From the NCBI GenBank assembly GCA_041659605.1, contig JBAZXW010000003.1, positions 62,001-126,000 on the forward strand: a DNA stretch of 64,000 bases, given 5' to 3'. The DNA is from Solimonas sp041659605 (GTDB taxonomy: Bacteria > Pseudomonadota > Gammaproteobacteria > Nevskiales > Nevskiaceae). Positions within the stretch are counted from its first letter, which is position 1. Each line of letters begins with the position of its first letter. The notes beneath the pieces are model-generated. The model searched no databases and had not been told where the DNA came from. It saw only the letters and a list, made by a program, of their open reading frames with translations. Positions 40,238 to 48,044 of the stretch are shown one piece after another. Both the position numbers and the translations under genes were made by a program.

Positions 40238-42655
40238 TTACAGGATCTTCAGGAACTCGCGCAGCGCGAGCTTGTCGTCCGCGCTCAGCGACACGCCGAA
40301 CTGGTGGCCCTTGTTCTCGACCGGATCGTCGCACTTCATGAACAGTGGATCGTGCGGGTTGGAGCTGGCGAAATTGGCGACCGGCGTGCCTTTGGCCACC
40401 GGCAGCTTGATGAAGCCCTGCTGGTCCTCGCGCGGCGCGATCTTGATGTCGCGGTCGGTCACGCTGATCTTCTGCGGCCTATGCGGCGTGTCGTTCGGGT
40501 TGTCCGACATCATCAGTTCGGCGAAGGCCATCTCGAACTGCTTCACGCGGCCAGCGACGGTGTAGTCGACGGTTTCGCCGTCCTTGAGGAAGCTCAGCTC
40601 GCCGATCGCGTTGTTGTGCAGGAAGGGCGCGGTGGCCCAGGCCGACAGCAGCGAGAAATTGCGCAGATAGCCGGAACCGCCTTCGATCTTGCGCTCGCCC
40701 GGCGCCTGCATGCCGCCCAGTCCCGGCACCATGCGATTGACGACGTCGGGCACGCTGCCCGGCGACGGCCGCTGCTTGTAGGTCTCCGACGAGAACTCTT
40801 CCCAGACGTGGCCTTCGCCGTGGTTGTCGTGCAGCGCGCGGCACATGTTGGTGCCGACGATGTTGAACGGCACCGGCTCGTCGTTGGACAGCCAGTCCTG
40901 TGCGTAGACGTCGCTGTCGGCGAACTGGCGCGGGCGCAGCTGGCCGCGCGCATCCTTGGCCAGGTACTTCGCCCTGAAAGCCTCGCTGTTGCGCTCGGCC
41001 TCGGTGAACTCGTACTGCCAGAACTGCTCGGAGCCGAAGACGTGGCCTTCGTAGTAGCGCGTCAGCGCTTCCTTGTCGGCACGGATGTTTTCCGGCGCGA
41101 ACTTCGAGCTGTGGCAGCCGGCGCATTCGCGCGCGAAGACCTTGCGGCCCTGCGGCACTTTGGCGAGGTCGACGTGCTTCGCGCCCGGCGTGCCGTCGAC
41201 GTCGACCGCCTTGAGCAGATAGGTTGGCCCGCCGGTGATCAGGAAGACCGCAAGATCGGTCATCTTCGCGTCGGCGTAATTCCAGGCCTCGCAGTCCTTC
41301 GCGCACTGCTCGATGCGGAACGGGTGCTGGCGCGCCTCGTCGCCGAAGAAGGTGCCCGGCACCGGGAAGTTCGGTGTCCAGCATTCCTCGGTGCACATGC
41401 CGATGTTGACGTAGACCCGGATCAGCGCCAGATGCTCGCCGACCGAATCCTCGCCGCCCTTGAGCACGTGGCGCGTCTTCGCGGTCTTGATCTCGCCGCT
41501 GATCGGATCCTTCATCTCTTCTTCGAACAGGCGCTTGTTGAAGAAGTCCATGATGTTGTTCTGCGTGCCCGGGTTGTGCTGGAAGTCGGTCGCGACCAGC
41601 GACGTGTCGATCGTGCCGACACGATGACCGCGGCCCAGCAGCTGGCGCGCGACGTTGTCTTCCGGCGTGCCCATCACGTACTGCATCGGCTGCATCGTGT
41701 ACTGATTGCCGATCGTCGCGTGGATGTTTTCCCACTTCGGCTGGTTCGGGTCCTGCGGCGGGTTGGTCGGATCGAAGGCGACATGGCACTGCACGCAGGG
41801 GCCCCCGAGCACGTAGCGCATGTTCTTCTTCAGCTCGTCATCGCGGTAGGGCGCGCTGTGCGGATCGAACACCACCTTGCCGGACGCGTCCTGGGTCGGA
41901 TCGGCGTAGTACTTGCGGTAACCGAGCACGCCGGAGCTGTGCGGATCGGGGCATCTGTCGTACCAGTGGGTGCTGGCGTCGCCCTGCGTGCAGTCGGGAT
42001 CGTTGATCATGCCCCACTTGCTGAAGCGATACGGCCGCGTGCGCGTGTCGAGCCACGGATACCAGACGTTGCCCTCGCCGACCGCGCGCACCGTGTGCAG
42101 GTATTCCTCGTCCTGGTTCCCGAAGCTGCCCTTGAACCAGACATCGCGGCCACGGCGCACGATTTCGCGCGCCTTGCGCGCCTTCTCGGGGTCCTTCTTC
42201 GCCAGATCCTTGAACAGCGAGTTCACGTAGCGGCAGGACTCGGCGTCATAGCCGGTCGGCTGCGGCTGGTCGCAGGGCGGCGGCGCGGCCTGCGGGATCG
42301 GCACGATGTCCCAGGCGATCGGGTCCTGGAAGTGGTGGTTGTACGGCCCGTGGCCTTCGTGCCAGACCTTCTTCGCCGCCAGCGTCGCGTAGAAGTTGTC
42401 GTCGTACCACTGGCGCTTGGCCTGGACCTGCGGGGAAACGTCGTAGATACCGGTGAGCAGTCCGCGGTCGATCAGATCGAAGATCGACACCGAACGGTTT
42501 TCCGAGCGGTAGGGCGCATCCGGGACCGGATACTTGCCCCAGGCGGGAAAGAAGTCCTTGCCCTCGGCCGGGACATAGCCCGATGGGTCGCCACCTTGGA
42601 CGGCCCAGGCCAGCGGCGCCCAGACCAGCAAAAGCCCGCAGACAAGCTTGCGCAT
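40238..42655 (-). CDS. large diheme c-type cytochrome, peroxidase/RoxA-like
   Basis: 805 aa. Signal peptide RKLVCGLLLVWAPLAWA; haem motifs CVQCHVAF (about 288) and CAGCHSSK (about 511). LSAWATAPFLHNNAIGEL, near the C-terminus, is a signature of the diheme cytochrome c peroxidase/RoxA-like superfamily (compare WATAPYLHNGSV). An ALHDNHGEGHVWEEF segment and about 280 residues before the first haem set it apart from short peroxidases. It is the first gene of the cluster, so it is the most likely periplasmic oxidase for the substrate. Whether it is a peroxidase, a dioxygenase or only an electron carrier is open. Confidence 0.75.
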   Translation of the reverse strand: MRKLVCGLLLVWAPLAWAVQGGDPSGYVPAEGKDFFPAWGKYPVPDAPYRSENRSVSIFDLIDRGLLTGIYDVSPQVQAKRQWYDDNFYATLAAKKVWHEGHGPYNHHFQDPIAWDIVPIPQAAPPPCDQPQPTGYDAESCRYVNSLFKDLAKKDPEKARKAREIVRRGRDVWFKGSFGNQDEEYLHTVRAVGEGNVWYPWLDTRTRPYRFSKWGMINDPDCTQGDASTHWYDRCPDPHSSGVLGYRKYYADPTQDASGKVVFDPHSAPYRDDELKKNMRYVLGGPCVQCHVAFDPTNPPQDPNQPKWENIHATIGNQYTMQPMQYVMGTPEDNVARQLLGRGHRVGTIDTSLVATDFQHNPGTQNNIMDFFNKRLFEEEMKDPISGEIKTAKTRHVLKGGEDSVGEHLALIRVYVNIGMCTEECWTPNFPVPGTFFGDEARQHPFRIEQCAKDCEAWNYADAKMTDLAVFLITGGPTYLLKAVDVDGTPGAKHVDLAKVPQGRKVFARECAGCHSSKFAPENIRADKEALTRYYEGHVFGSEQFWQYEFTEAERNSEAFRAKYLAKDARGQLRPRQFADSDVYAQDWLSNDEPVPFNIVGTNMCRALHDNHGEGHVWEEFSSETYKQRPSPGSVPDVVNRMVPGLGGMQAPGERKIEGGSGYLRNFSLLSAWATAPFLHNNAIGELSFLKDGETVDYTVAGRVKQFEMAFAELMMSDNPNDTPHRPQKISVTDRDIKIAPREDQQGFIKLPVAKGTPVANFASSNPHDPLFMKCDDPVENKGHQFGVSLSADDKLALREFLKIL

Positions 42656-42683
42656 CGGCTATCCCCCACAGTCCGCCCACAGA

Positions 42684-42713
42684 TCGAATTTCTTGATTCG
42701 AGGCAGTGTAACA
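42684..42713 (-). promoter_or_regulatory. promoter of the cytochrome cluster with a palindrome at the start site
   Basis: On the minus strand TGTTACACT (plus 42705-42713) is an extended -10 (TGnTACACT). Just downstream, TCGAAT-6-ATTCGA (42684-42701) is a perfect 6-6-6 inverted repeat spanning the likely transcription start, 29 bp before the ATG of the diheme cytochrome gene. No clear -35 was found. A repressor or activator site is suggested. Confidence 0.5.
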
Positions 42714-42762
42714 GCCGACCGTCCGGCCCTCATCCATCTGGATGAGCCGGCAGAGAGGGGCG

Positions 42763-43197
42763 CTACGGCACGGGCGTGTCGAAACAGGGCGCCAGTTGCG
42801 CCTTGAGCAAACGCGCCCTCTCGCCCATGGCATCGGCCGTGTACGGCCGCGACGGGACCTTGCCCCAGACCGGGGCCGGCCACGCCGGGTCGTCCGGGCG
42901 ACGCACGACGTGGTGCACATGCAGCTGCGGCACGACGTTTCCGAGCGCGGCGATGTTGAGCTTGTGGCCGTCGAACAGGCGCATCAACGTCCGACCGAGC
43001 GCCGATGACTCGCGCAGCAGCGTCTGCTGCTCGGCGGGCTCCAGCTCGTAGATCTCGCGGATTTCCGCCCGGCGCGGCACCAGGATGACCCAGGGGTAGT
43101 GGGCGTCGTTCATCAGCAGGACGCGGCTCAAAGGCCAGTCGAGAACGAAGGCGGTGTCGGCCGCCAGCCGCGGATGTAACTCGAATTGCAGCGCCAT
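42763..43197 (-). CDS. HIT-family nucleotide-binding protein
   Basis: 144 aa. The histidine triad QLHVHHVVRR (HxHxHxx with HVHHVV) is in the C-terminal half. NDAHYPWVILVPRRAEI and GHKLNIAALGNVVPQLHVHH match the DUF/HIT-like branch of small bacterial HIT proteins; these hydrolyse or transfer nucleotidyl groups. Stands alone, facing away from the plus-strand NAD(P)-binding gene. Confidence 0.9.
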   Translation of the reverse strand: MALQFELHPRLAADTAFVLDWPLSRVLLMNDAHYPWVILVPRRAEIREIYELEPAEQQTLLRESSALGRTLMRLFDGHKLNIAALGNVVPQLHVHHVVRRPDDPAWPAPVWGKVPSRPYTADAMGERARLLKAQLAPCFDTPVP

Positions 43198-43235
43198 CGC
43201 TTAGACTCGGGGGGTCTTCCACCTCATAGCATCTC

Positions 43236-43886
43236 ATGTCCCGCACCGCGCTCGTCGCCGGACCCACCGGCCTGATCGGCCGCCTGCTGCTGCAGCGACT
43301 GTTGCAGCACCCGGCCTATGGCGAGGTGCGCGCGCTGTCGCGGCGGCCGCTGCAGGTCCAGCACGAGCGCCTGCGCGTCGTGCAGACCGACTACTACAAC
43401 CTTGCCGGCCTCGGCGAAACGCTGCGCGTCGACGACGTGTACTGCTGCCTGGGCACGACGATGCGCACTGCCGGATCGCGCGCGGCCTTCGAGGACGTCG
43501 ACTACCGGATGGTCGTCGAGCTGGCTCGCGCGGCGCACGCGGCCGGCGCGCATCAGTTTCTCGTCGTGTCGGCCGCCGGTGCATCGCCGCGTGCGCTGGC
43601 CTTCTATTCGCGCGTCAAGGGCCGCATGGAAGACGCCGTATCGACCACCGGCTACGAGGCGGTGCAGATCGTGCGCCCGTCGCTGTTGCTCGGCGCGCGC
43701 AACGAGTCGCGGCCCGGCGAGGCGCTGGCGCAGAAGCTGGTCCCGGTTTTGTCGCCTTTGCTGGGCGGGGCGCTCGCACGCTACCGTCCGGTCGCTGCCG
43801 ACGAGGTCGCCGCCAGCCTGATCCAACTCGCGCTGCGCGATCAACGCGGCGTACACGTCCATCATCTGCCGCTCGGCGGCGAGTGA
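43236..43886 (+). CDS. NAD(P)-binding Rossmann-fold oxidoreductase
   Basis: 216 aa. It starts with TALVAGPTGLIGRLLLQRLL, the GxxGxxG dinucleotide site of an atypical SDR/NAD(P)H-binding protein. VYCCLGTTMRTAGSRAAF and VVSAAGASPRALAFYSRVKG are typical of the oxidoreductase group near HTATIP2. The last residues include VHVHHLPLGGE. Substrate unknown; the first of two plus-strand genes. Confidence 0.8.
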   Translation: MSRTALVAGPTGLIGRLLLQRLLQHPAYGEVRALSRRPLQVQHERLRVVQTDYYNLAGLGETLRVDDVYCCLGTTMRTAGSRAAFEDVDYRMVVELARAAHAAGAHQFLVVSAAGASPRALAFYSRVKGRMEDAVSTTGYEAVQIVRPSLLLGARNESRPGEALAQKLVPVLSPLLGGALARYRPVAADEVAASLIQLALRDQRGVHVHHLPLGGE

Positions 43887-43914
43887 CGGACATCCACCCC
43901 GACAGGAGACTGCG

Positions 43915-44385
43915 ATGCACATGAAACAGATGCGCAACGTGTTGTGGTTGTTGACGGCGATGTCGGCATCGGCTGCGGCCGAGCCGGTCAAGCTCGGCAA
44001 GGCCGTGCCGTTCGAGTCGCCGGCGACGGCAACCGAAGCGGTGCAGCGGGAATGCGGGCTGCCGGAACAGCTCGCGACCTGGGTCGCCGACGCGGCCGGC
44101 GAGCGCGTGACGCTGGTCGACGGCGAGGCCAAGGGCGGCAGCGTGCTCAAGATGAAGATCACGCATGTGCTGGGTGTCGGCGGTCCATTCACACCGAAGT
44201 CGCTGAGCGTCGACGGCGAGCTGATGGAGAACGGCAAGGTGGTCGGCAGCTTCCGTGCGCGCCGCCAGACCACCGGCGGCGCGACCTGCGCGGCGCTGGC
44301 GAAGTGCGCGAAATCGCTGGGCAAGGACATCGCCGGCTTTCTCGCGGCGCCGTCGATGGACGCCAGGCTCGGCAACGCGAAGTAA
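43915..44385 (+). CDS. hypothetical secreted protein
   Basis: 156 aa, AGGAG before the ATG. A signal peptide (VLWLLTAMSASAAA) and a mature domain with paired cysteines (RECGLPEQL, then TCAALAKCAKSLGKD) that may form disulphides. No known domain. Convergent with the PPK2 gene, only 3 nt between stops. Probably cotranscribed with the upstream Rossmann gene. Confidence 0.6.
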   Translation: MHMKQMRNVLWLLTAMSASAAAEPVKLGKAVPFESPATATEAVQRECGLPEQLATWVADAAGERVTLVDGEAKGGSVLKMKITHVLGVGGPFTPKSLSVDGELMENGKVVGSFRARRQTTGGATCAALAKCAKSLGKDIAGFLAAPSMDARLGNAK

Positions 44386-44388
44386 GGT

Positions 44389-45300
44389 CTAGGCCTTGCG
44401 GCCGTTGTTGCGACGGCCGCTTTTCAGCGTCTTCCGGTATTCGTCCATCCGCGCCTTGAGATCCGGCGCCGGGCGCGGGTATTCGAGCTTCAGGTTGCGC
44501 AGCGCGCGCACGACGACATCGGCGACGCAGTAGCGCATCCACGACTTGCTGTCGGCCGGAATCGCGTACCACGGCGCCCACGGCCGCGACGTTGCCTTGA
44601 GCGCGTCTTCGTACGCGTCCATGTAGGCGTCCCAGTGCTCGCGTTCGCCCAGATCGAAGGCGTCGAACTTCCAGTTCTTCTCGGGCTCGTCGAGGCGCGC
44701 CAGCAGCCGTTCGCGTTGCTCGTCGCGCGAGACGTTGAGCCAGAACTTGAGCACCAAGGTGCCATTGCGCGCCAGATGCTGCTCGAACTCGTTGATCGAT
44801 TCGTAACGCTCGTGCCACAGATCCGCCAGAGCCTTGGGCGTGCGCGGCAAGCGCTGGCGTTCGATGTACTCCGGGTGCACGCGCACCGCCAGCACTTCCT
44901 CGTACCAGCTGCGGTTGAATACGCCGATGCGTCCGCGTTCCGGTAGCGCGTGCTGGTGGCGCCACAGAAAATCGTGATCGAGCTCATGCTCCGACGGGCG
45001 CTTGAACGACGTGACCTGGCAGCCGGCCGGATCGACGCCCGAGAGCACGGCGCGGATCGTGCTGTCCTTGCCGGCGGCGTCCATCGCTTGAAACACCAGC
45101 AGCACGGCGTGGCGATTGTCGGCGTACAGCATCCGCTGCAGCTCATCGAGCTCGGCAACGCGCTCGTTGAGCAGGCGGATGCGCGCTTCCTTGTCGGGCA
45201 CGGCGCTTGGGGCGCCCGTGGCGGCCTTGCGCAGGCGAAAACCGCCGTCGTAGCCGACCCGGTAGGGACTGTCGGGAACTGCGTAGGGCGATTCGGCCAT
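44389..45300 (-). CDS. ppk2: polyphosphate kinase 2 (PPK2) family
   Basis: 303 aa. Walker A is FQAMDAAGKDST, followed by SFKRPSEHELDHDFLWR, FNRSWYEEVLAVRVHPE and FWLNVSRDEQRERLLAR, all canonical for PPK2. ALKATSRPWAPWYAIPADSK is the family's lid segment. PPK2 transfers phosphate between polyphosphate and nucleoside mono- or diphosphates. Class (I, II or III) cannot be decided from motifs alone. Monocistronic. Confidence 0.95.
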   Translation of the reverse strand: MAESPYAVPDSPYRVGYDGGFRLRKAATGAPSAVPDKEARIRLLNERVAELDELQRMLYADNRHAVLLVFQAMDAAGKDSTIRAVLSGVDPAGCQVTSFKRPSEHELDHDFLWRHQHALPERGRIGVFNRSWYEEVLAVRVHPEYIERQRLPRTPKALADLWHERYESINEFEQHLARNGTLVLKFWLNVSRDEQRERLLARLDEPEKNWKFDAFDLGEREHWDAYMDAYEDALKATSRPWAPWYAIPADSKSWMRYCVADVVVRALRNLKLEYPRPAPDLKARMDEYRKTLKSGRRNNGRKA

Positions 45301-45333
45301 GGGCGCGCGTCCTGGATCGGGATTGCGGCCGGT

Positions 45334-45996
45334 TCAGCCGTTCGGCCCCGGCACGACGTAGAACAGCACTGCGAAGAAGTGCAGGATGCTGCCGCCGAGC
45401 ACGAACAGGTGCCAGATCGCGTGGTGGTAGCGCAGGCGCTCCCAGGTATAGAAGGCAACGCCGCCGCTGTAGGTGATGCCGCCGGCCAGCATCAGCGCGA
45501 GGCCGCCGGGCTCCAGCGCGCGCAGCAGCGGCTCGATGGCCGCGATCGCGCACCAGCCCATGCCCAGGTAGATCGCCAGCGACAGCTTTTCGAACTTGCC
45601 GGTGGCGAAGACCTTGAATGCGACACCGGCCAGCGCCAGCCCCCAGGTAAACGTGAACAGACTCCAGCCCCAGACGCCGTTGAGCGTGATCAGCGTGAAC
45701 GGCGTGTAGGTGCCGGCGATCAGGAAATAGATCAGCGTGTGGTCGATCACCCGCAGCACGCGCTTCGCGCGCGGCAGCGGAATGCTGTGGTACAGCGTCG
45801 ACGCCGTGTACATCAGCACCAGCGTCGACCCGAAAATGCTGACCGCGGTGATGTGCCAGGCATTGCCGTACAAGGCCGCGCGCGCGACCAGTACGACGAG
45901 TCCGACGATCGACAGGACGACGCCCAGTCCATGGGTGCTCGCGTGCGCAATCTCCTCGCCCAGCGAGTACAGCTTGTCGGGCACGTGCACACCCAT
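45334..45996 (-). CDS. hemolysin III-like (PAQR-type) membrane protein
   Basis: 220 aa with seven helices. IAHASTHGLGVVLSIVGLVV, TASTLYHSIPLPRAKRVLRV, DHTLIYFLIAGTYTPFTL and YHHAIWHLFVLGGSILHFFA are the PAQR/YqfA signature with conserved His and Asp. ATG 45996 (MGVHVPDKLYS) is chosen; the open frame upstream overlaps the NfeD gene and codes low-complexity sequence. Despite its name, toxicity is not established for the family. It lies 46 bp after the NfeD gene on the same strand. Confidence 0.9.
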   Translation of the reverse strand: MGVHVPDKLYSLGEEIAHASTHGLGVVLSIVGLVVLVARAALYGNAWHITAVSIFGSTLVLMYTASTLYHSIPLPRAKRVLRVIDHTLIYFLIAGTYTPFTLITLNGVWGWSLFTFTWGLALAGVAFKVFATGKFEKLSLAIYLGMGWCAIAAIEPLLRALEPGGLALMLAGGITYSGGVAFYTWERLRYHHAIWHLFVLGGSILHFFAVLFYVVPGPNG

Positions 45997-46042
45997 CAGC
46001 TCGTGGTCGTGCGCGTGCCCGAGTCCCTGGGCCGGTTCGCCG

Positions 46043-46486
46043 TTAATCGATCTTCTCCACGCGCAGCGTCGCGCCGTCCACCGCGACCACACGCACCTGC
46101 GTGCCGGCGGGGGCATCGGCGCCGGCGATGCGCCACTGCGAATCGTCGACCCGCAGCTTGCCGACGCCGTTGACGATCGCACCGCCGAGCGTGAACTCGC
46201 GGCCGACATACGACTCGCCGCGCCGGTTGAGCGTCGGCTGTTCGCTGACGAACGACAGCGGCCGGAACCGGCGCCACGCCAGCGCGCCCACGACCGACAG
46301 CACGCCCCAGAGAATGAACTCGGCCTTCCAGTTCAGCCCGGGAATCAGCCACGACAGCGCGCCCACCACGACGGCGGCGACACCGACCCACAGCAGGATG
46401 AAGCCGGTCGGCAGCACCATTTCCACCACCAGCAGGCCGAATCCCAGCGCCATCCAATGCCAGTATTCGAGCGCTTCCATCATCAT
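46043..46486 (-). CDS. NfeD-like membrane protein
   Basis: 147 aa. Two to three N-terminal helices (WMALGFGLLVVEMVLPTGFI, LLWVGVAAVVVGALSWLI, FILWGVLSVVGALAWRRF) and a soluble OB-fold with ESYVGREFTLGGAIVNGVGK and TQVRVVAVDGATLRVE, the NfeD C-terminal domain. It overlaps the SPFH gene by 4 nt; NfeD and SPFH proteins regularly form membrane microdomain pairs. Confidence 0.92.
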   Translation of the reverse strand: MMMEALEYWHWMALGFGLLVVEMVLPTGFILLWVGVAAVVVGALSWLIPGLNWKAEFILWGVLSVVGALAWRRFRPLSFVSEQPTLNRRGESYVGREFTLGGAIVNGVGKLRVDDSQWRIAGADAPAGTQVRVVAVDGATLRVEKID

Positions 46487-47433
46487 GCCGATGCCTTCGG
46501 GGCCGCGACCTTCTTGGTCAGCTCGGCGATGCCGCCGAGCGCGCCGATGATGTTGCCTGCCTCCAGCGGCATCAGCACGAGCTTTTCGTTCGGACTGGTC
46601 GCGATGCGGCCCAGCGCATCGATGTACTTGGTGGCGACGAAGTAGTTGATCGCCTGGATGTCGCCCTTCTCGATCGCCTGCGACACCATCATCGTCGCGC
46701 GCGCCTCGGCCTCGGCGAAGCGCTCCCGCGCCTCGGCGTCGCGAAACGCGGCTTCCTTGCGACCTTCGGCTTCCAGAATCTGTTCCTGCTTCTGCGCCTC
46801 GGCGGCGAGGATCTGCGACTGGCGCTCACCCTCGGCCTTGAGGATCGCGGCCTGGCGGAAGCCCTCGGCTTCGAGGATGTTGGCGCGCTTCTCGCGCTCC
46901 GCCTTCATCTGCCGCGCCATCGCGTTGACCAGATCCGTCGGCGGGCGGATGTCCTTGATCTCGATGCGCGTGACCTTGATGCCCCACGGCGTCGTCGCCT
47001 CGTCGACCACGGTCAGCAGCTTGGCGTTGATGTGATCGCGCTGCGACAGCAGCTCGTCGAGATCCATCGAGCCCATGACCGTACGCAGGTTGGTCATCGT
47101 CAGCTGCATGATCGAGATTTCGAGCTGCTGCACCTCGTACGCGGCCTTGGGTGCGTCGAGCACCTGGAAGAACACGACGCCGTCGACACCGACCATCGCG
47201 TTGTCCTTGGTGATCACTTCCTGCGACGGCACGTCGAGCACCTGCTCCATCATCGACAGTTTGCGGCCGATGCGGTCGACGTAGGGCATCAGCCAATGGA
47301 AGCCCGGGTCGAACGTCGCCCGGTACTTGCCGAAGCGCTCGATCGTGTACTCCGCGCCCTGCGGCACGGTGACGACACCTTTCCACGCGGTGACCAGCAG
47401 GAAGATGCCGATTGCGATTGTGACGATGCCCAT
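46483..47433 (-). CDS. SPFH/band 7 protein (stomatin/QmcA-like)
   Basis: 316 aa. An N-terminal helix (VTIAIGIFLLVTAWKGVVTV) anchors the protein, then the SPFH domain (VPQGAEYTIERFGKYRATFD, PFSV-type core) and a long coiled coil from about 180 to 260 rich in EAE(K/R) heptads. It should form oligomers in the membrane and act with NfeD in quality control of membrane proteins; FtsH partnership is known for the QmcA branch. First gene of the operon with NfeD and the hemolysin III-like gene. Confidence 0.93.
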   Translation of the reverse strand: MGIVTIAIGIFLLVTAWKGVVTVPQGAEYTIERFGKYRATFDPGFHWLMPYVDRIGRKLSMMEQVLDVPSQEVITKDNAMVGVDGVVFFQVLDAPKAAYEVQQLEISIMQLTMTNLRTVMGSMDLDELLSQRDHINAKLLTVVDEATTPWGIKVTRIEIKDIRPPTDLVNAMARQMKAEREKRANILEAEGFRQAAILKAEGERQSQILAAEAQKQEQILEAEGRKEAAFRDAEARERFAEAEARATMMVSQAIEKGDIQAINYFVATKYIDALGRIATSPNEKLVLMPLEAGNIIGALGGIAELTKKVAAPKASA

Positions 47434-47487
47434 AGCCCCGCTCCTTGGTTTGTGCGTGCCGATCCTACCTTGGAAATCGACCCCGGA

Positions 47488-47910
47488 TCATGACGCCGGG
47501 TTCAGCTGAAGCTGCGCCGTCTGCCGGATGCGCTCGACCATCGCATAGAAGCCGTTGCGGCGGTTCATCGAGATATGGCTTTCGAGGCCCAGGCGCTCGA
47601 AGACGCCGGACACATCGGTGGCGAGAATCTGCGCCGGCGATTTGCCGGACAGGAGCATGAACAGCAGCGCGATCAGACCCTTGACGATGTGCGCATCGGA
47701 ATCGCCCTGGAACTCCAGGCGCAGCGGCGGCCCCGGATCGAGCCGGTACGTCAGCCACACCTGCGACATGCAGCCGCGCACCTTGTTGGCCTCGCTGTGG
47801 TCGGCGTCGGGCAACGGCGCCAGCTTGCGGCCGAGCTCGATCAGGTAGCGATAGCGCTCTTCCCAGTCGCCCAGCAGTTCAAAGGTTTCGATCAGTTCTT
47901 CAGCATCCAT
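47488..47910 (-). CDS. sufE: SufE-type sulfur acceptor protein
   Basis: 140 aa. The sulfur-accepting cysteine is C47 in NKVRGCMSQVWL, the family's universal motif; the C-terminal half has GLIALLFMLLSGKSPAQILA and GLESHISMNRRNGFYAM. It receives persulfide from a cysteine desulfurase (SufS or CsdA) for Fe-S cluster assembly. No suf genes are adjacent, so it is a stand-alone copy, either SufE or CsdE. Confidence 0.92.
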   Translation of the reverse strand: MDAEELIETFELLGDWEERYRYLIELGRKLAPLPDADHSEANKVRGCMSQVWLTYRLDPGPPLRLEFQGDSDAHIVKGLIALLFMLLSGKSPAQILATDVSGVFERLGLESHISMNRRNGFYAMVERIRQTAQLQLNPAS

Positions 47911-48044
47911 TTCCGTAGGTTACCCGCTGCATCGGGCGCACGGCGCTAACGCGCTGGATCGTTGTGGGATTTTGTCGATCAAGGTAGGGTGACCGGGTGT
48001 CGCTAACGCCGCATCGGGCGCCAATGCCCGAAGAATGCCGAGCC

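Noticed and set aside
39560..42745. 1061-residue plus-strand ORF
   Set aside because: It is the antisense shadow of the membrane hydrolase-like and diheme cytochrome genes. Signal peptides, CxxCH motifs and operon order favour the minus strand.
46000..46209. Longer start for the hemolysin III-like protein
   Set aside because: The upstream frame overlaps NfeD and encodes Ser/Arg/Pro-rich sequence; the PAQR-type homology starts at about MGVHVPDK.
47911..48044. Repeat element upstream of the REC-EAL gene
   Set aside because: CGCTAACG and GCATCGGGCGC occur twice, but they do not form clean arms, so no repeat is called.
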